A stretch of 64,000 bases of DNA from Rhodospirillaceae bacterium (GTDB lineage: Bacteria; Pseudomonadota; Alphaproteobacteria; Dongiales; Dongiaceae). This document shows positions 1-8,029 of the stretch, piece by piece. The translations under genes were made by a program, and so were the position numbers. Location of the stretch: assembly GCA_008012315.1 (NCBI GenBank), contig SSEL01000023.1, positions 1-64,000 on the forward strand, given 5' to 3'. The notes beneath the pieces were generated by a model. It worked only from the letters and a program-made list of their open reading frames with translations, made no database searches and was not told where the DNA came from. Within the stretch, counting starts at the first letter, position 1. The number at the start of each line of letters is the position of its first letter.

Positions 1-1199
1 CCGGCCGCAATTTCTATTCGGTCGCTACGCGGTCCGTGCCGACGCCGACCGCCTGGGCTTTGGGTTGGAAATCGGCCGGGCTGGTGCTGGCGCGGCATCG
101 CCAGGAACATGGCGACTGGCCGCAATCCTTCGTGCTTTCCGCCTGGGGCACGGCGAACATGCGCACCGGCGGCGATGATCTCGCCCAGGCATTGGCGCTG
201 ATCGGTGTGCGGCCGACTTGGGATGCTGGTGCCTCCGGTCGGGTCAGCGGTTTCGAGATTCTGCCGCTCAGCCTGCTGGACCGGCCGCGCGTCGATGTCA
301 CCTTGCGGGTCTCCGGTTTCTTCCGCGATGCCTTTCCGGCGCAGATCGATCTTTTCGACAGCGCCGTGCGGGCAGTCGCCAAGCTGGATGAGCCCGATAA
401 CCTGAATCCCATTGCCGCCCGCTTCCGCCGCGACCGGGATCAACTGGTTGCCACTGGTTTGACGGCGAGTGAAGCGGAGCAGCGGGCCGGCTACCGGGTA
501 TTCGGCTCCAAGCCCGGCGCCTATGGCGCCGGCTTGCAAGCCTTGATCGACGAACGCGGCTGGTCGGAGACCGGCGATCTCGCGCGCGCTTATCTCGCCT
601 GGGGCAGCTATGCCTATGGCGCCGGTTCGGAGGGCAGGGCCGAGCGCCAGATGTTCGAGACACGGCTGCGCCAGGTCGATGCCGTGCTGCATAACCAGGA
701 CAACCGCGAACACGATCTGCTCGACAGCGATGACTATTATCAGTTCGAAGGTGGGCTCGCCGCAACGGTGAAGCATCTTACCGGGCGCAAGGCGGTGGTC
801 TGGCACAATGATCATTCGCGTCCGGAGGCGCCGCGTATCCGCAGCCTGGATGAAGAAATCGCCCGCGTGGTCCGGGCCCGTGTCGTCAATCCGAAGTGGA
901 TCAAGGGCGTGATGCGTCACGGCTATAAGGGCGCTTTCGAGATGGCGGCGACGGTCGATTATCTGTTTGCCTTTGCCGCCACGGCGGATTGCGTGGCGGA
1001 TCATCATTTCGATGCCGTCTTCGATGCCTATCTGGGCGACGAGGCGGTGCGCGACTTCATTGCGTTGAACAATCCGGCAGCCTTGCGGGAAATCGCCGAG
1101 CGGTTGTTGGAAGCGCAGGAACGCGGTTTATGGAAAGCCCGGTCGAATACTGCTTTCGGCCGGCTGGGTGAATGGGCGGGAAGGAGTCTGGCATCATGA
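1..1199 (+). CDS. cobN: Cobaltochelatase subunit CobN, C-terminal part (5' end outside window)
   Basis: CobN is the large porphyrin-binding subunit of the ATP-dependent CobNST chelatase, which inserts cobalt late, into hydrogenobyrinic acid a,c-diamide. The reading frame is open from the first bases (GRNFYSV, then VPTPTAW) to the stop at 1199. It shows typical C-terminal CobN blocks, including GRVSGFEILPLSLLDRPRVD, VTLRVSGFFRDAFP and WIKGVMRHGYKGAFEMAATV. About 399 codons are visible; the family is usually around 1,200-1,300 residues, so roughly two thirds lies upstream. The stop overlaps the cobO start (ATGA), so the two are translationally coupled. Its partners CobS and CobT are not in this window. 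A magnesium chelatase H subunit is an unlikely alternative given the cob neighbours. Confidence 0.93.
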   Translation, partial: GRNFYSVATRSVPTPTAWALGWKSAGLVLARHRQEHGDWPQSFVLSAWGTANMRTGGDDLAQALALIGVRPTWDAGASGRVSGFEILPLSLLDRPRVDVTLRVSGFFRDAFPAQIDLFDSAVRAVAKLDEPDNLNPIAARFRRDRDQLVATGLTASEAEQRAGYRVFGSKPGAYGAGLQALIDERGWSETGDLARAYLAWGSYAYGAGSEGRAERQMFETRLRQVDAVLHNQDNREHDLLDSDDYYQFEGGLAATVKHLTGRKAVVWHNDHSRPEAPRIRSLDEEIARVVRARVVNPKWIKGVMRHGYKGAFEMAATVDYLFAFAATADCVADHHFDAVFDAYLGDEAVRDFIALNNPAALREIAERLLEAQERGLWKARSNTAFGRLGEWAGRSLAS

Positions 1200-1819
1200 G
1201 CAATGAATCTCAGTCGGCGGAAGATATCAATCGCCGGGCCAATGAGAAATCGGCCAAGCGCAAGGAAGCACGCGACAAGATGATGGCGGAGAAAACTCGT
1301 GAAAAGGGCCTCGTCATCATTCATACCGGCAAGGGAAAAGGCAAATCGACGGCCGCCTTCGGCATGGTGATGCGGTGCATCGGCCATGGCATGAAAGTCG
1401 GCGTCGTTCAGTTCATCAAGGGCGCCTGGAATACCGGCGAGCGCACGGTGCTGGAGCGGTTCCCCGATCTCTGCGAGATCAAGGCGATCGGCGAAGGCTT
1501 CACCTGGGAGACGCAGAACCGCGAACGCGACATCATGTTCTCGCGCCAGGCCTGGGATGAAGCCTGCCGCATGATGGACGACCCCAGTTTCAAGCTGGTC
1601 CTGATGGATGAGCTGAATATCTGCCTGCGCTACGACTATCTGCCGCTGGACGAGGTGATCGCCAAGCTGACGGCCAAACGGCCGGACCTTCATGTCATCA
1701 TCACCGGCCGCAATGCCAAGGATGAGTTGATCGAGATCGCGGATCTCGTCACCGAAATGGGGATGATCAAGCATCCCTTCCGCGACGGCGTGAAGGCGCA
1801 GCAAGGCATCGAGTTCTGA
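1196..1819 (+). CDS. cobO: Cob(I)yrinic acid a,c-diamide adenosyltransferase
   Basis: CobO/BtuR-type adenosyltransferase, which attaches the 5'-deoxyadenosyl ligand to Co(I) corrinoids using ATP. The 207-aa protein has a charged N-terminal extension, then the P-loop HTGKGKGKSTAAFG, VVQFIKGAW, and the LMDELNICLRYDYL and HVIITGRNA blocks of the family. I chose the ATG at 1196 because it overlaps the cobN stop and has GGAAGGAG about 9 nt upstream. An upstream in-frame start at 1172 would bury the protein further in cobN. It lies in a cobN-cobO-cobQ transcription unit. The family is cytoplasmic and usually 190-210 aa, so the length fits. Confidence 0.95.
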   Translation: MSNESQSAEDINRRANEKSAKRKEARDKMMAEKTREKGLVIIHTGKGKGKSTAAFGMVMRCIGHGMKVGVVQFIKGAWNTGERTVLERFPDLCEIKAIGEGFTWETQNRERDIMFSRQAWDEACRMMDDPSFKLVLMDELNICLRYDYLPLDEVIAKLTAKRPDLHVIITGRNAKDELIEIADLVTEMGMIKHPFRDGVKAQQGIEF

Positions 1820-1835
1820 TCGGAAAGCATAGCTC

Positions 1836-3299
1836 ATGGGCAAGGCCGCGATCATGTTCCAGGGAACCGGGTCCGACGTCGGCAAGTCGCTGATCGTCGC
1901 CGGGCTGGCGCGCGCCTTTACGAAGCGCGGCCTGACCGTCAGGCCGTTCAAGCCGCAGAACATGTCGAACAATGCGGCGGTCACGGTGGATGGCGGGGAA
2001 ATCGGCCGCGCCCAGGCCCTGCAGGCACGCGCCTGCGGTATCGCTTCCAGCGTGCATATGAATCCCGTGCTGCTGAAGCCGCAAAGCGAGATCGGCTCGC
2101 AGATCGTGGTGCAGGGCAAGGTCTTCGGCCAAGCCAAGGCCAGCGACTATCATCGCTTGAAACCGCAATTGATGGACAAGGTGCTGGAAAGTTTCCGGCA
2201 TCTGCAGGCTGAGGCGGATCTGGTGCTGGTCGAAGGAGCAGGCAGCCCGGCGGAGGTCAATCTGCGCGCTGGCGATATCGCCAATATGGGTTTCGCCGAG
2301 GCGGCCGACCTGCCGGTGATCCTGATCGGCGATATCGATCGTGGCGGTGTCATCGCCAGTATTGCCGGCACCAGGATGCTGCTGCCGGAACATGAAGCAG
2401 CGCGGCTCAAGGGGTTCCTGATCAACAAGTTCCGCGGCGACATCGCCTTGTTCACCGATGGGCTGCGGATCATCGAAGAGAAGACCGGCCTGCCGGGGCT
2501 CGGCGTCATTCCCTGGTTCGAGCAGGCGCATCTGCTGCCGGCCGAGGATGCCGTGGCGCTGGATGGTTATGAAGCGCGACGCGACGGCTATATCAAGATC
2601 GTGGTGCCGCGTCTGCCGCGCATCTCGAATTTCGACGATCTCGATCCGCTGCGGGCGGAACCGGATGTGCGGCTGGAGATTTTGTCGCCAGGGCAGCCTT
2701 TGCCCGGCGATGCCGATCTGGTGCTGTTGCCGGGATCGAAATCGACGATCGGCGATTTGCAGGCGCTGATCGCCGCCGGCTGGGATATCGATCTGAAAGC
2801 GCATGTCCGGCGCGGCGGCTGGGTCCTGGGCCTGTGCGGCGGCTATCAGATGCTGGGCGCGCGGCTCGACGATCCGGACGGCACGGAAGGGCCGGCCGGA
2901 AACTGCGCCGGGCTCGGCCTGCTCGATGTCGCCACTGTTTTGTCAGGCGCCAAGACCCTGATCGAGGTCAGCGGCCGGGATGTCGTGACCGATACCCCGA
3001 TGCGCGGCTATGAGATGCATATTGGTGTCACATCGGGCCCCGACCTGGCGCGGCCGATGCTGATGCTCGGCAACCATGCCGACGGCGCCTGCAGCGCCGA
3101 TGGCCGTGTCATGGGCTGCTATGTTCATGGCCTTTTCGCCGCCGACGAATTTCGCCATGCCTTTTTGAGCCGGTTGCGCCAACGCGATGCCAGCGGCCTG
3201 GCTTACGATGCCTTGGTGGATAGCCTGCTCGATGGGTTGGCCGATCATCTCGACCGCCATGTCGATCTCGACCGGCTGCGGGAGATCGCTAATGGCTGA
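1836..3299 (+). CDS. cobQ: Cobyric acid synthase
   Basis: Glutamine-dependent amidation of adenosylcobyrinic acid a,c-diamide at positions b, d, e and g, giving cobyric acid. The 487-aa protein begins with the dethiobiotin-synthetase-like ATP site [11 protein letters not shown], followed by [15 protein letters not shown]-terminal class I glutamine amidotransferase domain contains [10 protein letters not shown], with the nucleophilic Cys, and later the catalytic His in MGCYVHGLF. Length and domain order are normal. It starts 16 nt after cobO and overlaps the 3' end of the convergent cobD gene by 11 nt. Confidence 0.97.
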   Translation: MGKAAIMFQGTGSDVGKSLIVAGLARAFTKRGLTVRPFKPQNMSNNAAVTVDGGEIGRAQALQARACGIASSVHMNPVLLKPQSEIGSQIVVQGKVFGQAKASDYHRLKPQLMDKVLESFRHLQAEADLVLVEGAGSPAEVNLRAGDIANMGFAEAADLPVILIGDIDRGGVIASIAGTRMLLPEHEAARLKGFLINKFRGDIALFTDGLRIIEEKTGLPGLGVIPWFEQAHLLPAEDAVALDGYEARRDGYIKIVVPRLPRISNFDDLDPLRAEPDVRLEILSPGQPLPGDADLVLLPGSKSTIGDLQALIAAGWDIDLKAHVRRGGWVLGLCGGYQMLGARLDDPDGTEGPAGNCAGLGLLDVATVLSGAKTLIEVSGRDVVTDTPMRGYEMHIGVTSGPDLARPMLMLGNHADGACSADGRVMGCYVHGLFAADEFRHAFLSRLRQRDASGLAYDALVDSLLDGLADHLDRHVDLDRLREIANG

Positions 3300-4287
3300 A
3301 CCAGATCGCCGCCATCAGAATGACGCCTTCGATGACGCAGGCAATGACATAGAGGCGCAGGGCGCGGCGGATGTCATTGGCGCTGGCATAGGGCGTGCCG
3401 CCGGAGCCCATCCAGGCATCCATCACCAGCTGGTTGTGATAGCGGCGCGGCCCATTCAGCGCGAGGCCCAGCGCGCCGGCCATGGCCGCTTCCGGCCAGC
3501 CGGCATTGGGCGACCGGTGTCTGCGCGCATCGTGCCACATGGCGCTGAGCGCCTTGCCGGCATTGGCGCCCGGCGCGCACAGGGCGGCCGCGGCCAGCAG
3601 CAAGCCACTCAATCGGGCCGGGACCAGGTTGAGCAGATCGTCCAGCCGGGCCGAGGCCCAGCCGAATTGCTGATGGCGCGGCGTGCGGTGGCCGATCATG
3701 CTGTCTGCCGTATTGATCGCTTTATAAGCCAGGATGCCCGGCAGCCCGAACAAGGCCGCCCAGAAGATCGGCGCCACAATGCCGTCGGAGAAATTTTCGG
3801 CCAGCGATTCGATCGCCGCCCGGCTGATGCCGGCCCGATCCAAAGCTTCGGGATCGCGGCCGACGATGCGGGAAACGGCAATCCGGCCACCTTCGGCGCC
3901 GCTGGTTTCCAGGCCGCCGGCAACGGCAGCGACATGGTCGTAGAGGCTGTTCTGGGCGATCAGGCTGCTGATCGCGATGGCGAGCCAGAGGCCGCCGCCG
4001 GGCAGTTTCAGCAACATAGCTTGCAGGAACAGACCGGCCAGCAGGGATCCAAGGAACAGCGCGGCGGTCGCCGCTATCCCCATGATCTTGCGGCGACCGG
4101 GCGTGTCGCTGGCACGATTGAGCTGCTGGTCGGCCCATGCGATGACGCGACCGATCCAGACCACCGGATGCGGCAAGCGGCGATAAAGCCATTGCGGATC
4201 GCCCACCGCTGCGTCGATCAGCAAGGCGATCAGCAGGGAGCCGAGATGGTTCCAGTGGGTGAGCGCATCGAACATGACAACTTTCAT
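3289..4287 (-). CDS. cobD: Adenosylcobinamide-phosphate synthase, membrane protein
   Basis: CobD/CbiB-type integral membrane enzyme that joins cobyric acid to the aminopropanol (phosphate) arm. The protein has several hydrophobic helices and family blocks: [53 protein letters not shown] and [14 protein letters not shown] use the ATG at 4287 ([12 protein letters not shown]). A GTG four codons upstream (4299) and an ATG at 4275 are alternatives, and none has a strong ribosome site. It is the only gene of the left block on the minus strand, divergent from cbiX, with under 50 nt between starts, so the two must share a compact promoter region. Confidence 0.94.
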   Translation of the reverse strand: MKVVMFDALTHWNHLGSLLIALLIDAAVGDPQWLYRRLPHPVVWIGRVIAWADQQLNRASDTPGRRKIMGIAATAALFLGSLLAGLFLQAMLLKLPGGGLWLAIAISSLIAQNSLYDHVAAVAGGLETSGAEGGRIAVSRIVGRDPEALDRAGISRAAIESLAENFSDGIVAPIFWAALFGLPGILAYKAINTADSMIGHRTPRHQQFGWASARLDDLLNLVPARLSGLLLAAAALCAPGANAGKALSAMWHDARRHRSPNAGWPEAAMAGALGLALNGPRRYHNQLVMDAWMGSGGTPYASANDIRRALRLYVIACVIEGVILMAAIWFSH

Positions 4288-4336
4288 TGGCCGATTCACG
4301 GGATCGCGTCAATAACGGCGTGATAAGGAGAAGATG

Positions 4337-5443
4337 ATGGAGAAGCTTGGCGTCATGGTCTGCGGCCATGGTAGTCGCGATGTGGAGGCGATCACGGAAT
4401 TCAAGGCCGTGGCCGCCGGTATCGCCGAGCGCCTGCCGGAATTTCCGGCGGATTACGGCTTCCTGGAATTTGCCAGGCCGATCATCCGCGACGGCCTGGA
4501 CCGGCTGCGCGAACGTGGCGTTAACCGTGTTCTGGCCGTGCCCGGCATGCTGTTTGCCGCCGGCCATGCCAAGGACGATATCCCGTCGGTGCTGAATACC
4601 TATCAGGCCCAGCATCCCGGCCTGACCATCAATTACGGCCGCGAGCTGGCGGTGGATACGAAGCTGCTGCAGGTGGCGGCCGAACGGATCGAAGCGGCGG
4701 AAAAGAAGGCTGACCGTCAGGTGCCGCGTGCGGAAACCCTGCTGATGGTCGTTGGCCGTGGCACTTCCGATCCGGACGCCAATTCCAATATCACCAAGGT
4801 CGCCCGCATGCTGTGGGAAGGCATGGGCTTCGGCTGGATGGAAGTCTGCTATAGCGGCGTCACCTTCCCGCTGGTCGGCCCCGGCCTCGAACATGCGGTG
4901 AAGCTCGGCTATAAGCGCATCATCGTGTTTCCCTATTTCCTGTTCACCGGCATCCTGGTGAAGCGGATCTACTCGATCACCGACGAAATGGCGGCCCGCC
5001 ATCCGGAGATCGAGTTCCTCAAGGCCGATTACCTCAATGATCACCCGCTGATTCTCGATGCCTTTGCCGAGCGGGTGCGGGAAATCCTGAGCGGCGAAAA
5101 CAAGATGAACTGCCAGCTCTGCAAATACCGTACCCAGGTGCTCGGTTTCGAAGCAGAAGTGGGGCGTGCCCAGGAAAGCCATCACCATCACGTCGAAGGC
5201 ATCGGCACGAATGGCGATCATCACCATGATCATGGCCACCATCATGACCACGACCACGATCATCACCATGATCATTCGCATGGTGATGATCATCACCACC
5301 ATGACCACAGTCATGATCACGATCACAGGCACGATCATGGACACAGCCATGATCACGGGCATGGTCATACCCACACGCATTTCCCACATCCCCATGCCGA
5401 TCACCCGCACGGTCCGGGCAAGCGCAGCCCGGACCGGCTGTGA
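4337..5443 (+). CDS. cbiX: Sirohydrochlorin cobaltochelatase, long form with His-rich tail
   Basis: CbiX inserts Co2+ into sirohydrochlorin, the first committed step of the cobalt-early B12 route. There are two chelatase-like halves, the first with CGHGSRD (catalytic His near residue 11) and the second with VGRGTSDPDANSN. After about residue 255 comes MNCQLC, an exact MxCxxC motif; in the Bacillus megaterium long CbiX this motif holds a 4Fe-4S cluster. It is followed by an extreme His/Asp tail with about 39 His in the last 90 residues, probably a metal store or delivery segment (inference). AAGGAG at 4326-4330 favours the ATG at 4337 over the one at 4334. It is the first gene of a long cob/cbi operon. 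Confidence 0.95.
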   Translation: MEKLGVMVCGHGSRDVEAITEFKAVAAGIAERLPEFPADYGFLEFARPIIRDGLDRLRERGVNRVLAVPGMLFAAGHAKDDIPSVLNTYQAQHPGLTINYGRELAVDTKLLQVAAERIEAAEKKADRQVPRAETLLMVVGRGTSDPDANSNITKVARMLWEGMGFGWMEVCYSGVTFPLVGPGLEHAVKLGYKRIIVFPYFLFTGILVKRIYSITDEMAARHPEIEFLKADYLNDHPLILDAFAERVREILSGENKMNCQLCKYRTQVLGFEAEVGRAQESHHHHVEGIGTNGDHHHDHGHHHDHDHDHHHDHSHGDDHHHHDHSHDHDHRHDHGHSHDHGHGHTHTHFPHPHADHPHGPGKRSPDRL

Positions 5444-5470
5444 GGTGAGCTGCTGAAGGAGCAGGCCGTC

Positions 5471-6109
5471 ATGGCATATGTCTATGAGCGTGATCCGCAG
5501 GCGATCTATCGACAGTCTTACGCGACGATCGAGGCGGAAGCCGATCTGGCGGCATTGCCGCAGGCTTTGCGGCCTGTCGCCATTCGCATGATCCACGCTT
5601 GCGGCATGACTGACCTTTCCGGCGACATCGCCTGGTGCGGCGATCCCGTGGATGCGGCGCGGCAGGCTTTGGCGGCCGGCGCGCCGGTTCTGTGCGATGC
5701 CCAGATGGTTGCGGCCGGCATTATCAAGCGCTTCTTTCCGGCGACGGAAATTCGCTGCGACATCAACGTATCCGGACTGGCCGATCTGGCTTCCAGGCTG
5801 GGCACGACACGCTCCGCGGCCGCGGTGGAACTGTGGCGCGATGTGCTGGCAGGTTCCATCGTCGTGATTGGCAATGCGCCGACCGCCTTGTTTCATCTGA
5901 TCGAGATGATCGAAGGCGGCGGGCCGAAGCCGGCAGCGATCTTCGGCTTCCCGGTCGGCTTCGTCGGCGCAGCCGAATCCAAGGACGCGCTGATCGCCGC
6001 CGATCTTGATGTGCCTTGTCTCACCTTGCGCGGCCGCCGGGGCGGAAGCGCCATTGCGGCGGCGGCAATCAATGCACTCAGCAGTGAAAAGTTGCGAGGC
6101 AATCTATGA
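5471..6109 (+). CDS. cobH: Precorrin-8X / cobalt-precorrin-8 methylmutase
   Basis: CobH/CbiC moves the C11 methyl group to C12, giving (cobalt-)hydrogenobyrinate. The 212-aa protein carries the conserved histidine in RMIHACGMTD, the DAQMVAAGI and RCDINV blocks, and the GFPVGFVGAAESK loop near the C-terminus, all typical of the family. The length matches the usual 205-220 aa. It lies 27 nt after cbiX and its stop overlaps the cobL start by 4 nt, so it is embedded in the same operon. The sequence does not say whether the natural substrate carries cobalt, but the neighbouring cbiX, cbiG and cbiD suggest it does. Confidence 0.95.
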   Translation: MAYVYERDPQAIYRQSYATIEAEADLAALPQALRPVAIRMIHACGMTDLSGDIAWCGDPVDAARQALAAGAPVLCDAQMVAAGIIKRFFPATEIRCDINVSGLADLASRLGTTRSAAAVELWRDVLAGSIVVIGNAPTALFHLIEMIEGGGPKPAAIFGFPVGFVGAAESKDALIAADLDVPCLTLRGRRGGSAIAAAAINALSSEKLRGNL

Positions 6110-7308
6110 CAGCCTGGCTCAATGTCATCGGTATCGGCGAAGACGGCATCGACGGTGTCGCCCCCATGCTGCGCGGCCTGATCGAGCGCGCCGAGCTGAT
6201 CGTCGGCGGCGACCGGCACCTTGCCATGCTGCCCGATATGCCGGCCCGCAAGATCACCTGGGCCTCGCCCTTGCGCTTGACGGTCGAGGAGGTGCTCGGC
6301 TGGCGCGGCAAGCCCGTCGTGGTGCTGGCGACCGGAGACCCGATGCATTACGGCATCGGTGTCACTTTCGCCAAGCATGTGGCACGGGACGAGATCGCCA
6401 TCTATCCGCATCTTTCCGCCTTCACGCTGGCAGCCGCACGCCTGGCCTGGCCGCTTTCCGAGGTCGACTGCCTGACCCTGCATGGCCGGCCGCCCGAATT
6501 GCTGGCGGCAGCGATTGCGCCGGGCCAGCGGCTGATGATCCTCAGCAATGACGGCCAGACGCCGGCTGAGGTGGCGCGGCGCTTGACGGCGCTCGGTTAT
6601 GGCGACAGCGATATCATCGTCCTCGAACATATGGGCGGACCGCGTGAGCGCGTGGTGAGCGGCAAGGCGGCCGATTGGCAGGATCAACCGACCGCCGATT
6701 TCAATACGGTCGCCGTCACCTGCAAGGCTGTGCCCGGCACGCGGTTGCTGCATCGCGGTTTCGGCTTGCCGGACGATGCCTTTCTCCATGACGGCAAACT
6801 GACCAAGCGGGAAATCCGCGCGGCAACCCTGGCGGCCTTGCAGCCGATGCCGGGGCAGTTGCTGTGGGATGTCGGCGCCGGCAGCGGGTCGGTCGCCATC
6901 GAATGGCTGCGCCAGCATCGCACTGCCAATGCGGTCGCCATTGAATCCGATCCCGAACGCCAGCGCATGATCGAGCAGAATGCGTTGAACCTGGGCGTGC
7001 CGCAGTTGAAATTGGTCGCCGGCTGGGCGCCGGCGATCTTCGCCGGGCTGAAGCAGCCGGACGCGATCTTCATTGGCGGCGGCCTGAGCGAAGCCGGTCT
7101 CGTCGATGCGGCCTGGCATGCCTTGAAACCCGGCGGACGGCTGGTTGCCAATGCGGTGACCCTGGAAGGAGAGGCGGCCTTGCTGGCGGCCTGGCAGAAA
7201 TTCGCTGGCGATCTCAGCCGCATCGCGGTATCGCGGGCGTCGCCGATCGGCCCCTATCATGGCTGGAAGCCTTTAATGCCGATCACGCAATGGTCGGTTT
7301 GCAAGTGA
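6106..7308 (+). CDS. cobL: Precorrin-6Y C5,15-methyltransferase, decarboxylating (CbiE-CbiT fusion)
   Basis: CobL methylates C5 and C15 of the corrin ring and decarboxylates the C12 acetate. The N-terminal half (about residues 1-200) is a tetrapyrrole methylase of CbiE type, beginning WLNVIGIGEDG with GDPMHYGIG. The C-terminal half (about 215-400) is a Rossmann SAM methyltransferase of CbiT type, with WDVGAGSGSVAIEW and FIGGG. The fused 400-aa form is the normal CobL layout. The ATG overlaps the cobH stop (ATGA), indicating translational coupling. Confidence 0.96.
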   Translation: MTAWLNVIGIGEDGIDGVAPMLRGLIERAELIVGGDRHLAMLPDMPARKITWASPLRLTVEEVLGWRGKPVVVLATGDPMHYGIGVTFAKHVARDEIAIYPHLSAFTLAAARLAWPLSEVDCLTLHGRPPELLAAAIAPGQRLMILSNDGQTPAEVARRLTALGYGDSDIIVLEHMGGPRERVVSGKAADWQDQPTADFNTVAVTCKAVPGTRLLHRGFGLPDDAFLHDGKLTKREIRAATLAALQPMPGQLLWDVGAGSGSVAIEWLRQHRTANAVAIESDPERQRMIEQNALNLGVPQLKLVAGWAPAIFAGLKQPDAIFIGGGLSEAGLVDAAWHALKPGGRLVANAVTLEGEAALLAAWQKFAGDLSRIAVSRASPIGPYHGWKPLMPITQWSVCK

Positions 7309-7324
7309 AACAGAGTTCGATGAA

Positions 7325-8029
7325 ATGACAGGTATGATTTACGGCATCGGTGTCGGGCCGGGCGATCCGGAATTGCTGACGGTCAAGGCAGTGCGCCTGA
7401 TCGCGGCGGCGGATCTGATCGCCTATCCGGCGCCGGAAACCGGCGACAGTTTCGCCCGGACGATCGCGGCGCCCTATCTGACGGCGGGCCGGCCGGAACT
7501 GGCGATCCGCATGAATATCGGCGATGGCCAGTTTCCCAAGGACGACATCTATAGCGAGGCGGCGGAAGAATTGATCCGCGCCGCGCAAGCCGGCAAGACC
7601 GTGGTCGTGCTCTGCGAGGGCGATCCCTTCTTCTACGGATCGTTCATGTATCTCTATGCCCGCATGGCCGGGCGCTGCCGGGTCGAGGTCGTGCCTGGTG
7701 TCTCGTCGCTGATGGCCTGCGCGGTCGCCAGCCGGGGGGCTTTGGCGGCGCGCAACGATGTCCTGACGATCATTCCGGGACCTTTGCCGGAGGAGCAGTT
7801 GCGCGAGCGGCTCGTAACAGCGGAAGCGGCGGTGATCATCAAGGTCGGCCGGCATTTCCCCAAGATCCGCCGCGTGCTGCGCGAGCTCGGCCTCGAAGGC
7901 AATACGCGCTATGTCGAGCGGGCGACGCTGGATAATCAGAAAGTGATGAAATTGAATGAACTCGGTGAGGATGCGGTGCCGTATTTCTCCATGCTGCTGA
8001 TGCATCGCCGGGGAGATGCCTGGTCATGA
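7325..8029 (+). CDS. cobI: Precorrin-2 / cobalt-factor II C20-methyltransferase
   Basis: SAM-dependent methylation of C20 on precorrin-2 or its cobalt form. The 234-aa protein has the N-terminal tetrapyrrole methylase signature YGIGVGPGDPELLTVKAVR and the middle block VLCEGDPFFYGSFMYLYARM, with VVPGVSSLMACA. The length is usual for CobI/CbiL. It follows cobL by 16 nt and overlaps the next gene by 4 nt. Because the chelatase CbiX is encoded four genes upstream, the physiological substrate may be cobalt-factor II, as for CbiL (inference). Confidence 0.95.
   Translation: MTGMIYGIGVGPGDPELLTVKAVRLIAAADLIAYPAPETGDSFARTIAAPYLTAGRPELAIRMNIGDGQFPKDDIYSEAAEELIRAAQAGKTVVVLCEGDPFFYGSFMYLYARMAGRCRVEVVPGVSSLMACAVASRGALAARNDVLTIIPGPLPEEQLRERLVTAEAAVIIKVGRHFPKIRRVLRELGLEGNTRYVERATLDNQKVMKLNELGEDAVPYFSMLLMHRRGDAWS

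Noticed and set aside
3722-5896. 724-codon open frame antisense to cbiX and cobD
   Set aside because: It runs opposite well-supported genes; the His/Asp codon repeats of cbiX create a stop-free Met/Val-rich antisense frame. No ribosome site or family.
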